A stretch of DNA of 64,000 bases from Flavobacterium galactosidilyticum (GTDB lineage: Bacteria; Bacteroidota; Bacteroidia; Flavobacteriales; Flavobacteriaceae): positions 3,088,001-3,152,000 of the forward strand of contig NZ_CP087135.1 in NCBI RefSeq assembly GCF_020911945.1, in the 5' to 3' direction. The first letter of the stretch is position 1. The number at the start of each line of letters is the position of its first letter. Positions 34,358 to 42,455 of this stretch are shown piece by piece. The position numbers and the translations under genes are program-made. Under the pieces are notes generated by a model, which saw only the letters and a program-made list of their open reading frames with translations, was not told the origin of the DNA and ran no database searches.

Positions 34358-35788
34358 ATGGGAGATTATGCGATATATATTACACTTGAAATTTTTCAGT
34401 ATTTATTTATACTTTATGGTGTTGCTGCTATTGCTTCTTATCTTGTCCTCTCCGTTGTTTCTGCAATAGAAACTATAGAGTACAAGCGCAAAAATAGTTA
34501 TGTTAATTATAAAGAAATAATGTCTTCTAACAATTCACCAACCATATCGATTATTGCCCCTGCATATAATGAGAGTTTGAATATTGTTGAAAACGTGCGT
34601 TCCTTATTGTCCAATCACTATGTAAATTACGATGTAATTATTGTAAATGATGGCAGTAAAGATGATAGCTTAGAAAAGCTAATTGAAGTCTATCATCTAG
34701 TGGAAGTTGATTATCTTATAAACGAGCAAATTCCAACCAAGCCTCTTAGAAAAGGAATATACAAATCAACAAACCCAGCATTTGAGAAACTAATTATTGT
34801 AGACAAGGAAAATGGAGGAAAAGCTGATGCTTTGAATATGGGGCTTAACATTAGTAACAGCGAATATGTAGCTTGCATAGATGTTGATTGCTTATTATTA
34901 GAAGATTCTCTACAAAAAATGGTAAAACCATTTCTAGAAGTAACTGATAGAAAAGTTATCGCTGCAGGAGGAGTTATCAGAATTTCAAACTCTTGTATTG
35001 TAAAAGAAGGGAAATTACACGACGTAAATTTTCCTAAAAAACTACTTGAACAAGGGCAAATACTCGAATACATACGAGCTTTCTTACTTGGAAGAATGGC
35101 TTGGAGCAGACTCAATGGTTTACTTGTGATCTCTGGAGCTTTTGGGTTATTTGATAAAAAAATCGCTATCAAAGTTGGTGGTTATGACAAGGACACTGTA
35201 GGTGAAGATATGGAACTCGTGGTAAGAATGAGAGGCTATATGGAGGAGCAGAAGAGAACTTATAAAGTAGCCTATATTCCAGATCCTCTATGCTGGACCG
35301 AAGCACCAGATAGCTATAAAATTTTTATTTCTCAAAGAAACCGATGGACCCGTGGAACGATTGAAACCTTAAAAAAACATCGAAAAATTGGCTTTAATCC
35401 AAAATATAATGTACTAGGCCTGATCAGTTATCCGTATTGGTTCTTTTTCGAAAGATTGGCTCCAATTGTTGAATTTGTTGGCATCATTTATTTTGCTGTA
35501 TTGATCGCCACAAATAAAATTAGATGGGACTACGCTTTTGGATTTATTATTTTAGCTTATTTATTTACAGTTATATTTTCTTTAATCGCAATTATTACTG
35601 AAGAGTTAACCTATCATCAATATAAAAAGAAAGGCACTGGAATTCACTTAATCACGATTGCTTTTTTAGAACCTTTTGTTAACCATCCTTTTGTATTATA
35701 TGCAGCAATTAGAGGAAATATTGATTACTATTTTAACAAAAAGAAAAAGTGGGGAGAAATGACCAGAAAAGGAATGAAAAAAGCATAA
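34358..35788 (+). CDS. Processive family-2 glycosyltransferase
   Basis: A 476-residue membrane enzyme of the cellulose/hyaluronan/PgaC synthase type. An N-terminal helix (about 9-34) is followed by the GT-A domain. NDGS (97-100) and the metal-binding IDVDC (174-178) contact UDP-sugar, VGEDME (281-286) carries the catalytic base Asp284, and QRNRW (326-330) is the QxxRW motif of processive enzymes. Two or three membrane helices (about 353-383, 391-413, 428-450) form the likely translocation path. It should polymerise a nucleotide sugar and push the chain across the inner membrane. The sugar cannot be told; the layout resembles PgaC, but no PgaB or PgaD homologue is present. Confidence 0.9.
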   Translation: MGDYAIYITLEIFQYLFILYGVAAIASYLVLSVVSAIETIEYKRKNSYVNYKEIMSSNNSPTISIIAPAYNESLNIVENVRSLLSNHYVNYDVIIVNDGSKDDSLEKLIEVYHLVEVDYLINEQIPTKPLRKGIYKSTNPAFEKLIIVDKENGGKADALNMGLNISNSEYVACIDVDCLLLEDSLQKMVKPFLEVTDRKVIAAGGVIRISNSCIVKEGKLHDVNFPKKLLEQGQILEYIRAFLLGRMAWSRLNGLLVISGAFGLFDKKIAIKVGGYDKDTVGEDMELVVRMRGYMEEQKRTYKVAYIPDPLCWTEAPDSYKIFISQRNRWTRGTIETLKKHRKIGFNPKYNVLGLISYPYWFFFERLAPIVEFVGIIYFAVLIATNKIRWDYAFGFIILAYLFTVIFSLIAIITEELTYHQYKKKGTGIHLITIAFLEPFVNHPFVLYAAIRGNIDYYFNKKKKWGEMTRKGMKKA

Positions 35789-35800
35789 AATTAGAGCTAA

Positions 35801-38188
35801 ATGAACCTGAAATTTAATTATAAAAATAATCTAGAGTATTTATACGCAACAATTTCGTTGATCGTACTATTTTGCTTATTGAGTTTGATTGAAATTTTCA
35901 AAAATTTTGGAATACAGTTGTTCGCCTTTAAATTAGTAAATGACGTTTTTACTGGATTAGTAATTGGACTTATATTTTTCCCAATTTATCTTTTTTTAAA
36001 ACTCGTAAAAAGTAGTTTAGGAATCATTGTTATCAGAATTTTGTTCTCCATAATAGTACTTATGCAATTGGGATTGATTGGCTACAGTCTAACCACTCAC
36101 ATCAATCTAGGTGCTGATCTTTTGGGCTACTCATTGAGCGACATGTACACTACCGTAACGGCATCTTTATCAATATCTTTCATTACATTTTTACCCTTTA
36201 TAATTCTACCCCTTTTTTATTTTGGATTAATAAAGTTATTTCATTCATTTGGACACAAACTTAATTCCAAGATTTTACTATTAATTTTACTCGTGTTTGG
36301 AAGTCTGAATTTAATAATTGCTGGAAGTAGCAAACCAACTGCTCAAAATAAAATAAATTTCTTGTTAAGTGATATCATACGCGCCAAGAATGAAAAAGCT
36401 TTAGCCTCTCAAGGAAATATAACTTTTAAGAAGGAATATCCGTTGGAAGAAGCTTCAGAAAACAGCAAAGATGTGTTAGCGCCTTTTTTTGACGTTAAGA
36501 ATGAAAAGCCCAATATTGTATTTATTATTGTTGAAGGCCTAGGTAGGGACTTTACAGATAATGGTGAATATAGCGGTTTCACTCCTTATTTAGATTCCCT
36601 GACTAAGAAATCACTTTATTGGAAAAATTTTGTCAGCAATGCGGGAAGAACATTTGGTGCCTTACCATCACTAATGGGGTCTTTACCTTTTGGTGAAAAT
36701 GGATTTATGGAAATAAATCCAATTCCTAAACACAATTCCTTAATTAGTATCCTAAAATCGAATGGCTACGCCGCAAATTATTACTGTGGTGATGAATCAT
36801 CATTTGACAGAAAAAGCAATTTCTTAGAATATAATGGTATCGACAAAATTATAGATATCAATAAATTTGGACCTGGATATGTAATGACCAAAGCAAATTC
36901 TGGTGGATTTTCTTGGGGTTATCCAGATGCCGAAATATACCGCAAAACCTTATCGGAATTGAAGGATACTAAACAACCGAGATTGGACATTATAATGACT
37001 CTCACGAATCACGAACCATTTGATTTCCCTTCAAAAAAAGAGTATTTGACAAAAGTGGAGCAAATGATAAATACAAAATCTACCTCTGAAAAAGATAAGC
37101 TAAAGGATTACAAAGACATATTTGCCTGCTTACTTTATACTGATAATTCTATCCAAAACTTTATGGAAGCTTATTCTAAAAGAGCGGATTACAACAATAC
37201 TATTTTTATAATTACGGGAGATCACAGATTAATTCCAGTACCTCAAAAAGATAATCTATCGCGTTTTCATGTTCCGTTATACATATACAGTCCGATGCTG
37301 AAGAAAACAGCAATATTCAAATCTATTTCTGCACATAGCGATGTAACGCCGAGTTTAGTTTCATTTTTGACGAACAATTATAAATTCAACAAAATAGAAA
37401 AAACAACCTGGCTTGCTAAAGGACTTGACACAGCAAGAACCTTTAGAAATGTAAATACTATTCCATTGATGCGGTATAAAGGAAGTATAAATGATTATAT
37501 CTACAAGGAGTATTTTTATTCTGATGGGAATATGTTTAAAATTGATGAAAATTTCAATGTCAATGAAACTGGTGATGATATGAGAGAAACAGTCAACAGC
37601 TCATTTAATGATTTTAAAAGACTAAATTCTTATTTGACTACCAAAGACAAAATTACTAACATTACATCTAGTTTCAAGAAACCAGTTTATGACTTTACTA
37701 ATGAAGAGCGTTCGACTATTAAAAAACTAACCAAAGGATTAGATCGAGATCAGATTTTCTTTTTAGCAAGAGATTTGGCATTCAAAAAAGAGCGTAAAAC
37801 AGCACAGTTATTATGTAATTACATTTTAAATGATCTTCCTAATTATGGAGATGTAAGAACCCTAAAAGGCCGTGTCTTAGCTTGGGATGGCGATTATAAG
37901 AATGCCGAAAAAGAACTACTAGAAGTAATAGACAGAACTCCTTTCTATGGAGATTCATACTTGGCTATAATGGATGTTTATTGGTGGTCTGGCCAAAATA
38001 AAAAAGGAGTCGCAATAGGAAAGAAAGCATTAGGCAATCAAATAAACAATCCCGAATTAGGATATAAATTGGCGCAAGCCTACAAAAGAATGAATAATAA
38101 TTCCGCTTCAAAGAAAACCATTGATAGTCTTTTAGTACTATATCCTGAAAATAAAGAATACTCAACTTTAAAAAAATCTTTAAAATAA
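35801..38188 (+). CDS. LtaS-like membrane sulfatase/phosphotransferase with TPR tail
   Basis: A 795-residue protein with three parts. Five membrane helices (about 12-31, 45-68, 74-97, 119-145, 156-175) are followed by an extracytoplasmic alkaline-phosphatase-fold domain (about 235-545). Its metal and nucleophile residues can be matched to lipoteichoic acid synthase: Glu245 (IIVEGLGRD), Thr284 (AGRTFGALPS), His404, Asp474-His475 (ITGDHR) and His512. Related enzymes move phosphoglycerol or phosphoethanolamine onto glycans or lipids. The third part (about 640-795) is a TPR region not found in LtaS or OpgB and very like the TPR of the next protein. The stop overlaps the next ATG by one base. Probable role: decorating the polymer made by the neighbouring synthase. 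Confidence 0.85.
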   Translation: MNLKFNYKNNLEYLYATISLIVLFCLLSLIEIFKNFGIQLFAFKLVNDVFTGLVIGLIFFPIYLFLKLVKSSLGIIVIRILFSIIVLMQLGLIGYSLTTHINLGADLLGYSLSDMYTTVTASLSISFITFLPFIILPLFYFGLIKLFHSFGHKLNSKILLLILLVFGSLNLIIAGSSKPTAQNKINFLLSDIIRAKNEKALASQGNITFKKEYPLEEASENSKDVLAPFFDVKNEKPNIVFIIVEGLGRDFTDNGEYSGFTPYLDSLTKKSLYWKNFVSNAGRTFGALPSLMGSLPFGENGFMEINPIPKHNSLISILKSNGYAANYYCGDESSFDRKSNFLEYNGIDKIIDINKFGPGYVMTKANSGGFSWGYPDAEIYRKTLSELKDTKQPRLDIIMTLTNHEPFDFPSKKEYLTKVEQMINTKSTSEKDKLKDYKDIFACLLYTDNSIQNFMEAYSKRADYNNTIFIITGDHRLIPVPQKDNLSRFHVPLYIYSPMLKKTAIFKSISAHSDVTPSLVSFLTNNYKFNKIEKTTWLAKGLDTARTFRNVNTIPLMRYKGSINDYIYKEYFYSDGNMFKIDENFNVNETGDDMRETVNSSFNDFKRLNSYLTTKDKITNITSSFKKPVYDFTNEERSTIKKLTKGLDRDQIFFLARDLAFKKERKTAQLLCNYILNDLPNYGDVRTLKGRVLAWDGDYKNAEKELLEVIDRTPFYGDSYLAIMDVYWWSGQNKKGVAIGKKALGNQINNPELGYKLAQAYKRMNNNSASKKTIDSLLVLYPENKEYSTLKKSLK

Positions 38189-39453
38189 TGATTACAAAAA
38201 TAATTACAAAACTGACTTTTTTAATCGTACTCTTTGGTTCCATTCAAATGCAAGGCCAAGAAAAGGTATATAATGGAAACCCTGACACTTCATTTGAGAC
38301 TGCTCGAAATTTAGCTTTCAATCAGCAGCGCAAAGCGGCACAAGATACATTGATCAATATCTTGTCTAAATATCCTAATTATAATGAAATACGCTCGTTT
38401 CTAGCTACGACTTATTCATGGGACGGTGACTACAAAAAAGCAAGAAAAACATTTGCTGTTGTTTTAGAAAAAGATTCAAGAAGTCAAGACACTTGGATTG
38501 CTGCAATAAAAAATGAACTATGGGCCGATTTACCATATGCAGCATTAGAAATGACAAATAATGCTTTGAAAAAATTTCCTCATAACGCTGAATTTCTTTA
38601 TTTAAAAGCAAGCGCAGAAGAAAGTACTAACAATCCGTTAGATACGTTAAGTACCATTCAATCCATTTTAAATCAAAATCCAGACGATCAAAAAGCTCAA
38701 GATTATAAGAAAAGTCTAAACACATTACTTCGAAAAAACTCAATTGGTATTAATGCTTCCGTTGATTTGTATTCTTCCGTTTTTGATCCAATGCAATATT
38801 ATTCTATTAAATATAGCCGCCAAACAAAATACGGAAGTATTACTCCTAAGCTAAATTTAAACAGACGCTTTAATGAAAATGGAGCTCAGTTTGAAGTAGA
38901 TTTATACCCTAAAATTAGGAAAGGATTGTATGCTTATGTAAATGTTGGAGTCGCTAATTCATTTTTATTTCCAGATGTAAAATATGGAGCTGAGTTATTC
39001 CAGTCTTTACCAAAAAGCTTTGAAGTGTCGGCTGGATTTAGAACTTTGAAATACTCATCAACCACAAATATTTACACTGGTTCAATAGGTTGGTATAGTG
39101 GTAATAGTTATTGGTCTTTCCGCCCTTATTTTACTCCGGGAGAAACTGGAACGAGTACATCAGGAACCTTGACCTATAGAAAATATCGCAGTGATGCCGA
39201 TAATTATTTAGGTATTTCAGTTGGTATGGGATTCTCTCCGGAGTTCAATCAGTTTGCCTTTAGTGCAACCGATCCAGCAATTGTAAACCTTGAATCTCAA
39301 AAATTTAATATTGGATATTATTTTACTACTGCAAACAAGCAAAATGCCTGGGGAGTACAAATGGGTGTTGCACATCAAGAAATAATTTTTGACCAAGGAA
39401 ATTTCTTTTGGATTTATTCTCTTGCCTTATCTTGGGACCTAAAATTCAAATAA
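38188..39453 (+). CDS. YaiO-family TPR plus outer-membrane beta-barrel protein
   Basis: A 421-residue protein with a signal peptide (about 1-23, ending MQGQ), a periplasmic TPR region (about 39-177) and a C-terminal barrel of about 12-14 strands (from 188, ASVDLYSSVFDPMQYYSIKY onward) that ends with ALSWDLKFK. TPR followed by a barrel is also the plan of PgaA, the exporter of poly-GlcNAc, though PgaA is larger. It is the natural outer-membrane exit for the polymer made by the upstream genes; this is inferred from layout. No terminator is seen in the 150 bp that follow. Confidence 0.83.
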   Translation: MITKIITKLTFLIVLFGSIQMQGQEKVYNGNPDTSFETARNLAFNQQRKAAQDTLINILSKYPNYNEIRSFLATTYSWDGDYKKARKTFAVVLEKDSRSQDTWIAAIKNELWADLPYAALEMTNNALKKFPHNAEFLYLKASAEESTNNPLDTLSTIQSILNQNPDDQKAQDYKKSLNTLLRKNSIGINASVDLYSSVFDPMQYYSIKYSRQTKYGSITPKLNLNRRFNENGAQFEVDLYPKIRKGLYAYVNVGVANSFLFPDVKYGAELFQSLPKSFEVSAGFRTLKYSSTTNIYTGSIGWYSGNSYWSFRPYFTPGETGTSTSGTLTYRKYRSDADNYLGISVGMGFSPEFNQFAFSATDPAIVNLESQKFNIGYYFTTANKQNAWGVQMGVAHQEIIFDQGNFFWIYSLALSWDLKFK

Positions 39454-39609
39454 TAACCGATGAGATTTACATATTTTAAACAGTTATAATTTTATTAATG
39501 CACTAAGATTGTTGAATTTTTAATTATCGAATAATCAAATTCATTAGTACTGAAAACAACTATCATTTAATAGATTTTGAATGATTTTCAACATTACTTT
39601 CAAAAAGAC

Positions 39610-39617
39610 TATCTTTG
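39610..39617 (+). promoter_or_regulatory. -7 promoter element TATCTTTG deciding the helicase start
   Basis: This consensus box lies 16 bases before the ATG at 39634 and inside the longer frame that opens at 39577. Transcription from it would begin after the upstream ATG, so 39634 must be the start used. Confidence 0.55.
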
Positions 39618-39633
39618 CAAAAAAATTAAGCAA

Positions 39634-40986
39634 ATGACTACTTTTGAGCAATTCAATCTTCCTAAATCTGTACAAAAATCAATCGATGATTTAGGATTTA
39701 CAACACCCACTCCTATTCAGGAAAAAACTTTTTCTGTGATTATGTCAGGGAGAGATATGATGGGAATCGCTCAAACAGGTACGGGTAAAACATTCGCTTA
39801 CTTGTTACCGCTACTAAAATTATATAAATTTACTCCAGGACATACTCCTAAAATAGTAATTCTAGTTCCTACACGTGAACTTGTTGTGCAAGTTGTAGAA
39901 GAAGTAGAGAAATTGACAAAATACATGTCAGTTAGAACTATTGGAATTTTTGGTGGTGTCAATATCAATACTCAAAAGACTACTGTATATACTGGTTGCG
40001 ATATCCTTGTAGGTACTCCAGGAAGAATCATGGATTTAACACTAGATAATGTGATTCGGTTTGAAGAAATGCAAAAACTAGTTATCGATGAGTTTGACGA
40101 AATGCTTAATTTAGGTTTTCGTACGCAACTGACATCTATTTTAGCTATGATGCCTAAAAAACGTCAAAACATTCTTTTCTCGGCTACAATGACAGATGAA
40201 GTGGATGCCATTTTGAATGATTATTTTGATTATCCTGAAGAAGTTACACTTTCGGCATCAGGAACACCATTGGAAAACATCAAACAAATTACGTATCAGG
40301 CTCCTAATTTCAACACTAAAATAAATCTATTAAAACATTTACTGCACAATAACGAGGAAATGAGCCGTGTTTTAGTATTTGTAAATAATAAAAAAATCGC
40401 CGATTTAGTTCAAGAACGAATCGAAGAGGAATTTGAAGATCAATTTGGAGTAATACACTCTAATAAATCACAAAACTATCGTTTGAGCACGATGGCCTCT
40501 TTCCAAGAAGGCAATCTTCGTGGTTTGATCACTACTGATATTATGGCAAGAGGTTTGGATATTTCCAACATTACTCATGTTATCAACTTTGAGATGCCAG
40601 AACTTCCTGAATTGTACATGCACAGAATTGGTAGAACGGGTCGTGCCGATGCCAAAGGAACTGCAATAAGCTTCATTGCCCCTCGCGAAGAAGAATCAAA
40701 AATAGAAATTGAAGTGTTGATGAATATGGAATTATCCATCGAGGAATTCCCTGAAACAGTTGAAATTTCAGCAAAATTAATCGAACCTGAAAAAGACAGA
40801 CAACCGATTAAGTTTTTGATGAAAAAGAAAAAACTGGAAGGTGATGGTGCATTTCAGGAAAAAAGCAAAAAGAACAAGAAAGTAAACTTAGGAGGTCCTG
40901 GTGTAACCAAGAAAAAAACACACGGATCTGTCAATCGTAATATGCTTAAAACAAGAGATAAAAAACGAAAAGACAAAAACAAATAG
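39634..40986 (+). CDS. DEAD-box family RNA helicase
   Basis: A 450-residue ATP-dependent RNA helicase. The Q motif is near FNLPKSVQKSIDDLGFTTPT with TPIQ, motif I is AQTGTGKT, Ia PTRELV, II IDEFDEM (151-157; DEFD in place of DEAD), III SAT and VI HRIGRTGR. A lysine-rich tail (about 400-450, KKKKLEGDG, KKNKKVNLGG) should bind RNA. Such proteins remodel rRNA or mRNA structure, often in ribosome assembly or cold adaptation. The start at 39634 is set by the promoter just upstream; the frame itself extends to 39577. Confidence 0.92.
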   Translation: MTTFEQFNLPKSVQKSIDDLGFTTPTPIQEKTFSVIMSGRDMMGIAQTGTGKTFAYLLPLLKLYKFTPGHTPKIVILVPTRELVVQVVEEVEKLTKYMSVRTIGIFGGVNINTQKTTVYTGCDILVGTPGRIMDLTLDNVIRFEEMQKLVIDEFDEMLNLGFRTQLTSILAMMPKKRQNILFSATMTDEVDAILNDYFDYPEEVTLSASGTPLENIKQITYQAPNFNTKINLLKHLLHNNEEMSRVLVFVNNKKIADLVQERIEEEFEDQFGVIHSNKSQNYRLSTMASFQEGNLRGLITTDIMARGLDISNITHVINFEMPELPELYMHRIGRTGRADAKGTAISFIAPREEESKIEIEVLMNMELSIEEFPETVEISAKLIEPEKDRQPIKFLMKKKKLEGDGAFQEKSKKNKKVNLGGPGVTKKKTHGSVNRNMLKTRDKKRKDKNK

Positions 40987-40991
40987 CATAA

Positions 40992-41030
40992 AAAAAGGCT
41001 TAAAAATGAATTTCATTTTTAAGCCTTTTT
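40992..41030. terminator. Bidirectional terminator after the helicase gene
   Basis: An 18-bp perfect inverted repeat (arms 40992-41009 and 41013-41030) with A- and T-runs at its ends. It serves the helicase gene and the convergent lactonase-like gene. Confidence 0.85.
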
Positions 41031-41044
41031 CCTTTAAATCCTAT

Positions 41045-42154
41045 CTAGTTTTCAGTAAATACTAAACAAACTGGAGAACACAATTCAATTTTTTTCCCCG
41101 TATCACTAATCGCACCCGTAAGTTGATCTCTTTTGAAAATCACAACATCATTAGTGTATTGATGCGCTACCAAAAGAAAATTCCCACTTGGATCTATTCT
41201 AAAACTTCTAGGTCCATTTCCTTTAGTGCTCATTTTACCTTTACTTTCTAATTTTCCATTTTTAAGGATTTTAAAAATCGAAATGTCATTTGCCGTTCCG
41301 CGATTAGATGCGTATAAAAATTTACCGTCAGGTGAAATATGAATATCAGCAGCGCCTACAGTTCCCTTAAAGTCTTTTGATACAACTGAAGTTTCTTGTA
41401 TTTTTTTTAGAGTTCCGTTTGAATAACTAAAAACAGTAAGCGTTCCGTCTAATTCTTGCAATAAATAAACAAATTTTCCATCTTTACTAAAAGTTAAATG
41501 TCTTGGACCACTTCCCGGTTTTACAGAAATACTATCCTTTTTTTTCAAAATCTCATGAGGTGAATTTGGATTGTAGGCATAAGTGAATACTTTGTCAATT
41601 CCCAAATCATTCCCTAAAACGTATTTTTTATCTGGAGAAAAATAAACCATGTGTGCGTGAGGTCCTGTCTGATTTTGCGTAATTCCTTTGCCATAATGTT
41701 GTACTACTTGCTTGGCTTCCGTAATACTTCCATCATTATTCTTTCCATACACAGAAATGCTACCACTTGAATAATTAGCAATTATTACATTCTTATCGTC
41801 ATTTATAATATAACAAGGATCAGTTCCTTTAGCACTTTCTTTGTTTATAAAATCCATTTTACCAGTAGAAGGAAGATAACTAAAAGAACTAACCATACTT
41901 TTATCCCCATTTTCATTAACAGCATAGATATAATTATTTTCCTTAGAAACACTCAAAAAACTAGGGTTAATTACGTTTTCTGTAGCATTTTTAAAACTAA
42001 AATTTCCTGTATTCGAATCAAAATCATATACATAAATTCCTTTACTATCGCACTTATTAGTATAAGTTCCGATTAATAAATTGAATTTATTTTTTTGTGC
42101 TTGTACGCTAGTAATAACGAAAATGAATAAAAGAAGAGCAACCGAATTTTTCAT
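41045..42154 (-). CDS. Exported lactonase-family beta-propeller protein (Pgl-like)
   Basis: A 369-residue protein with a signal peptide (about 1-19, ending SVQAQ) and a seven-bladed propeller. The family signatures are LLIGTYTN, QTGPHAHMVYFSPDKKYV, GSGPRHLTFSKDGKFVYLLQ, quoted as motifs, and GNGPRSFRIDPSGNFLLVAH. The cytoplasmic relatives (YbhE/Pgl) hydrolyse 6-phosphogluconolactone. This copy is exported, so its substrate must be a different lactone or sugar derivative in the periplasm. Monocistronic, with a 301-bp gap upstream. Confidence 0.85.
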   Translation of the reverse strand: MKNSVALLLFIFVITSVQAQKNKFNLLIGTYTNKCDSKGIYVYDFDSNTGNFSFKNATENVINPSFLSVSKENNYIYAVNENGDKSMVSSFSYLPSTGKMDFINKESAKGTDPCYIINDDKNVIIANYSSGSISVYGKNNDGSITEAKQVVQHYGKGITQNQTGPHAHMVYFSPDKKYVLGNDLGIDKVFTYAYNPNSPHEILKKKDSISVKPGSGPRHLTFSKDGKFVYLLQELDGTLTVFSYSNGTLKKIQETSVVSKDFKGTVGAADIHISPDGKFLYASNRGTANDISIFKILKNGKLESKGKMSTKGNGPRSFRIDPSGNFLLVAHQYTNDVVIFKRDQLTGAISDTGKKIELCSPVCLVFTEN

Positions 42155-42455
42155 ATTTTTAAATTTATTGAAAAGCTAAAATAACCATTATATTTAAAAT
42201 TACGGAGAAACACTTATTTTAAAAAATCGAAAATATCGATAAATCACACTGAAAACACGAATTAGGATAATTGAAAGCTAGGTCAATCTTCCAAAAAGTA
42301 AAAATTTTGTGAAAATAATTTTTCAGAATCATCAGTATTAAGGTTTTTTAGTGAAATTCGTGTCGAAAAACTTTAAACAAATTTGTATTTTTGGCTAATA
42401 AATTTCAATGAGCTTCATTGAAATTAGAAACCAGTGAAGTAAATCCAAACTCAGA
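42155..42455. other. Intergenic region with leader hairpin before the BatA-domain gene
   Basis: A divergent 301-bp gap. On the plus strand a -7 element TATTTTTG (42386-42393) is followed after seven bases by a perfect 11-bp hairpin (arms 42401-42411 and 42415-42425, three-base loop) that would form at the very 5' end of the mRNA. The remainder is AT-rich with no ORF. Confidence 0.5.
42386..42393 (+). promoter_or_regulatory. -7 promoter element TATTTTTG
   Basis: Matches TAnnTTTG and lies 62 bases before the ATG at 42456. The transcript would begin with or just before the 42401-42425 hairpin. Confidence 0.45.

Noticed and set aside
34711..35172. Minus-strand frame of 153 codons opposite the GT2 gene
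   Set aside because: The longest antisense frame in the window, but it is Ser/Phe-rich without motifs, lies inside a gene with full catalytic motifs and has no promoter box of its own.
32853..39453. The polymer operon as a standard pga (poly-GlcNAc) locus
   Set aside because: No PgaB deacetylase or PgaD is present, and the LtaS-like enzyme and HEAT protein have no place in pga; only the GT2 and barrel genes are similar in plan.
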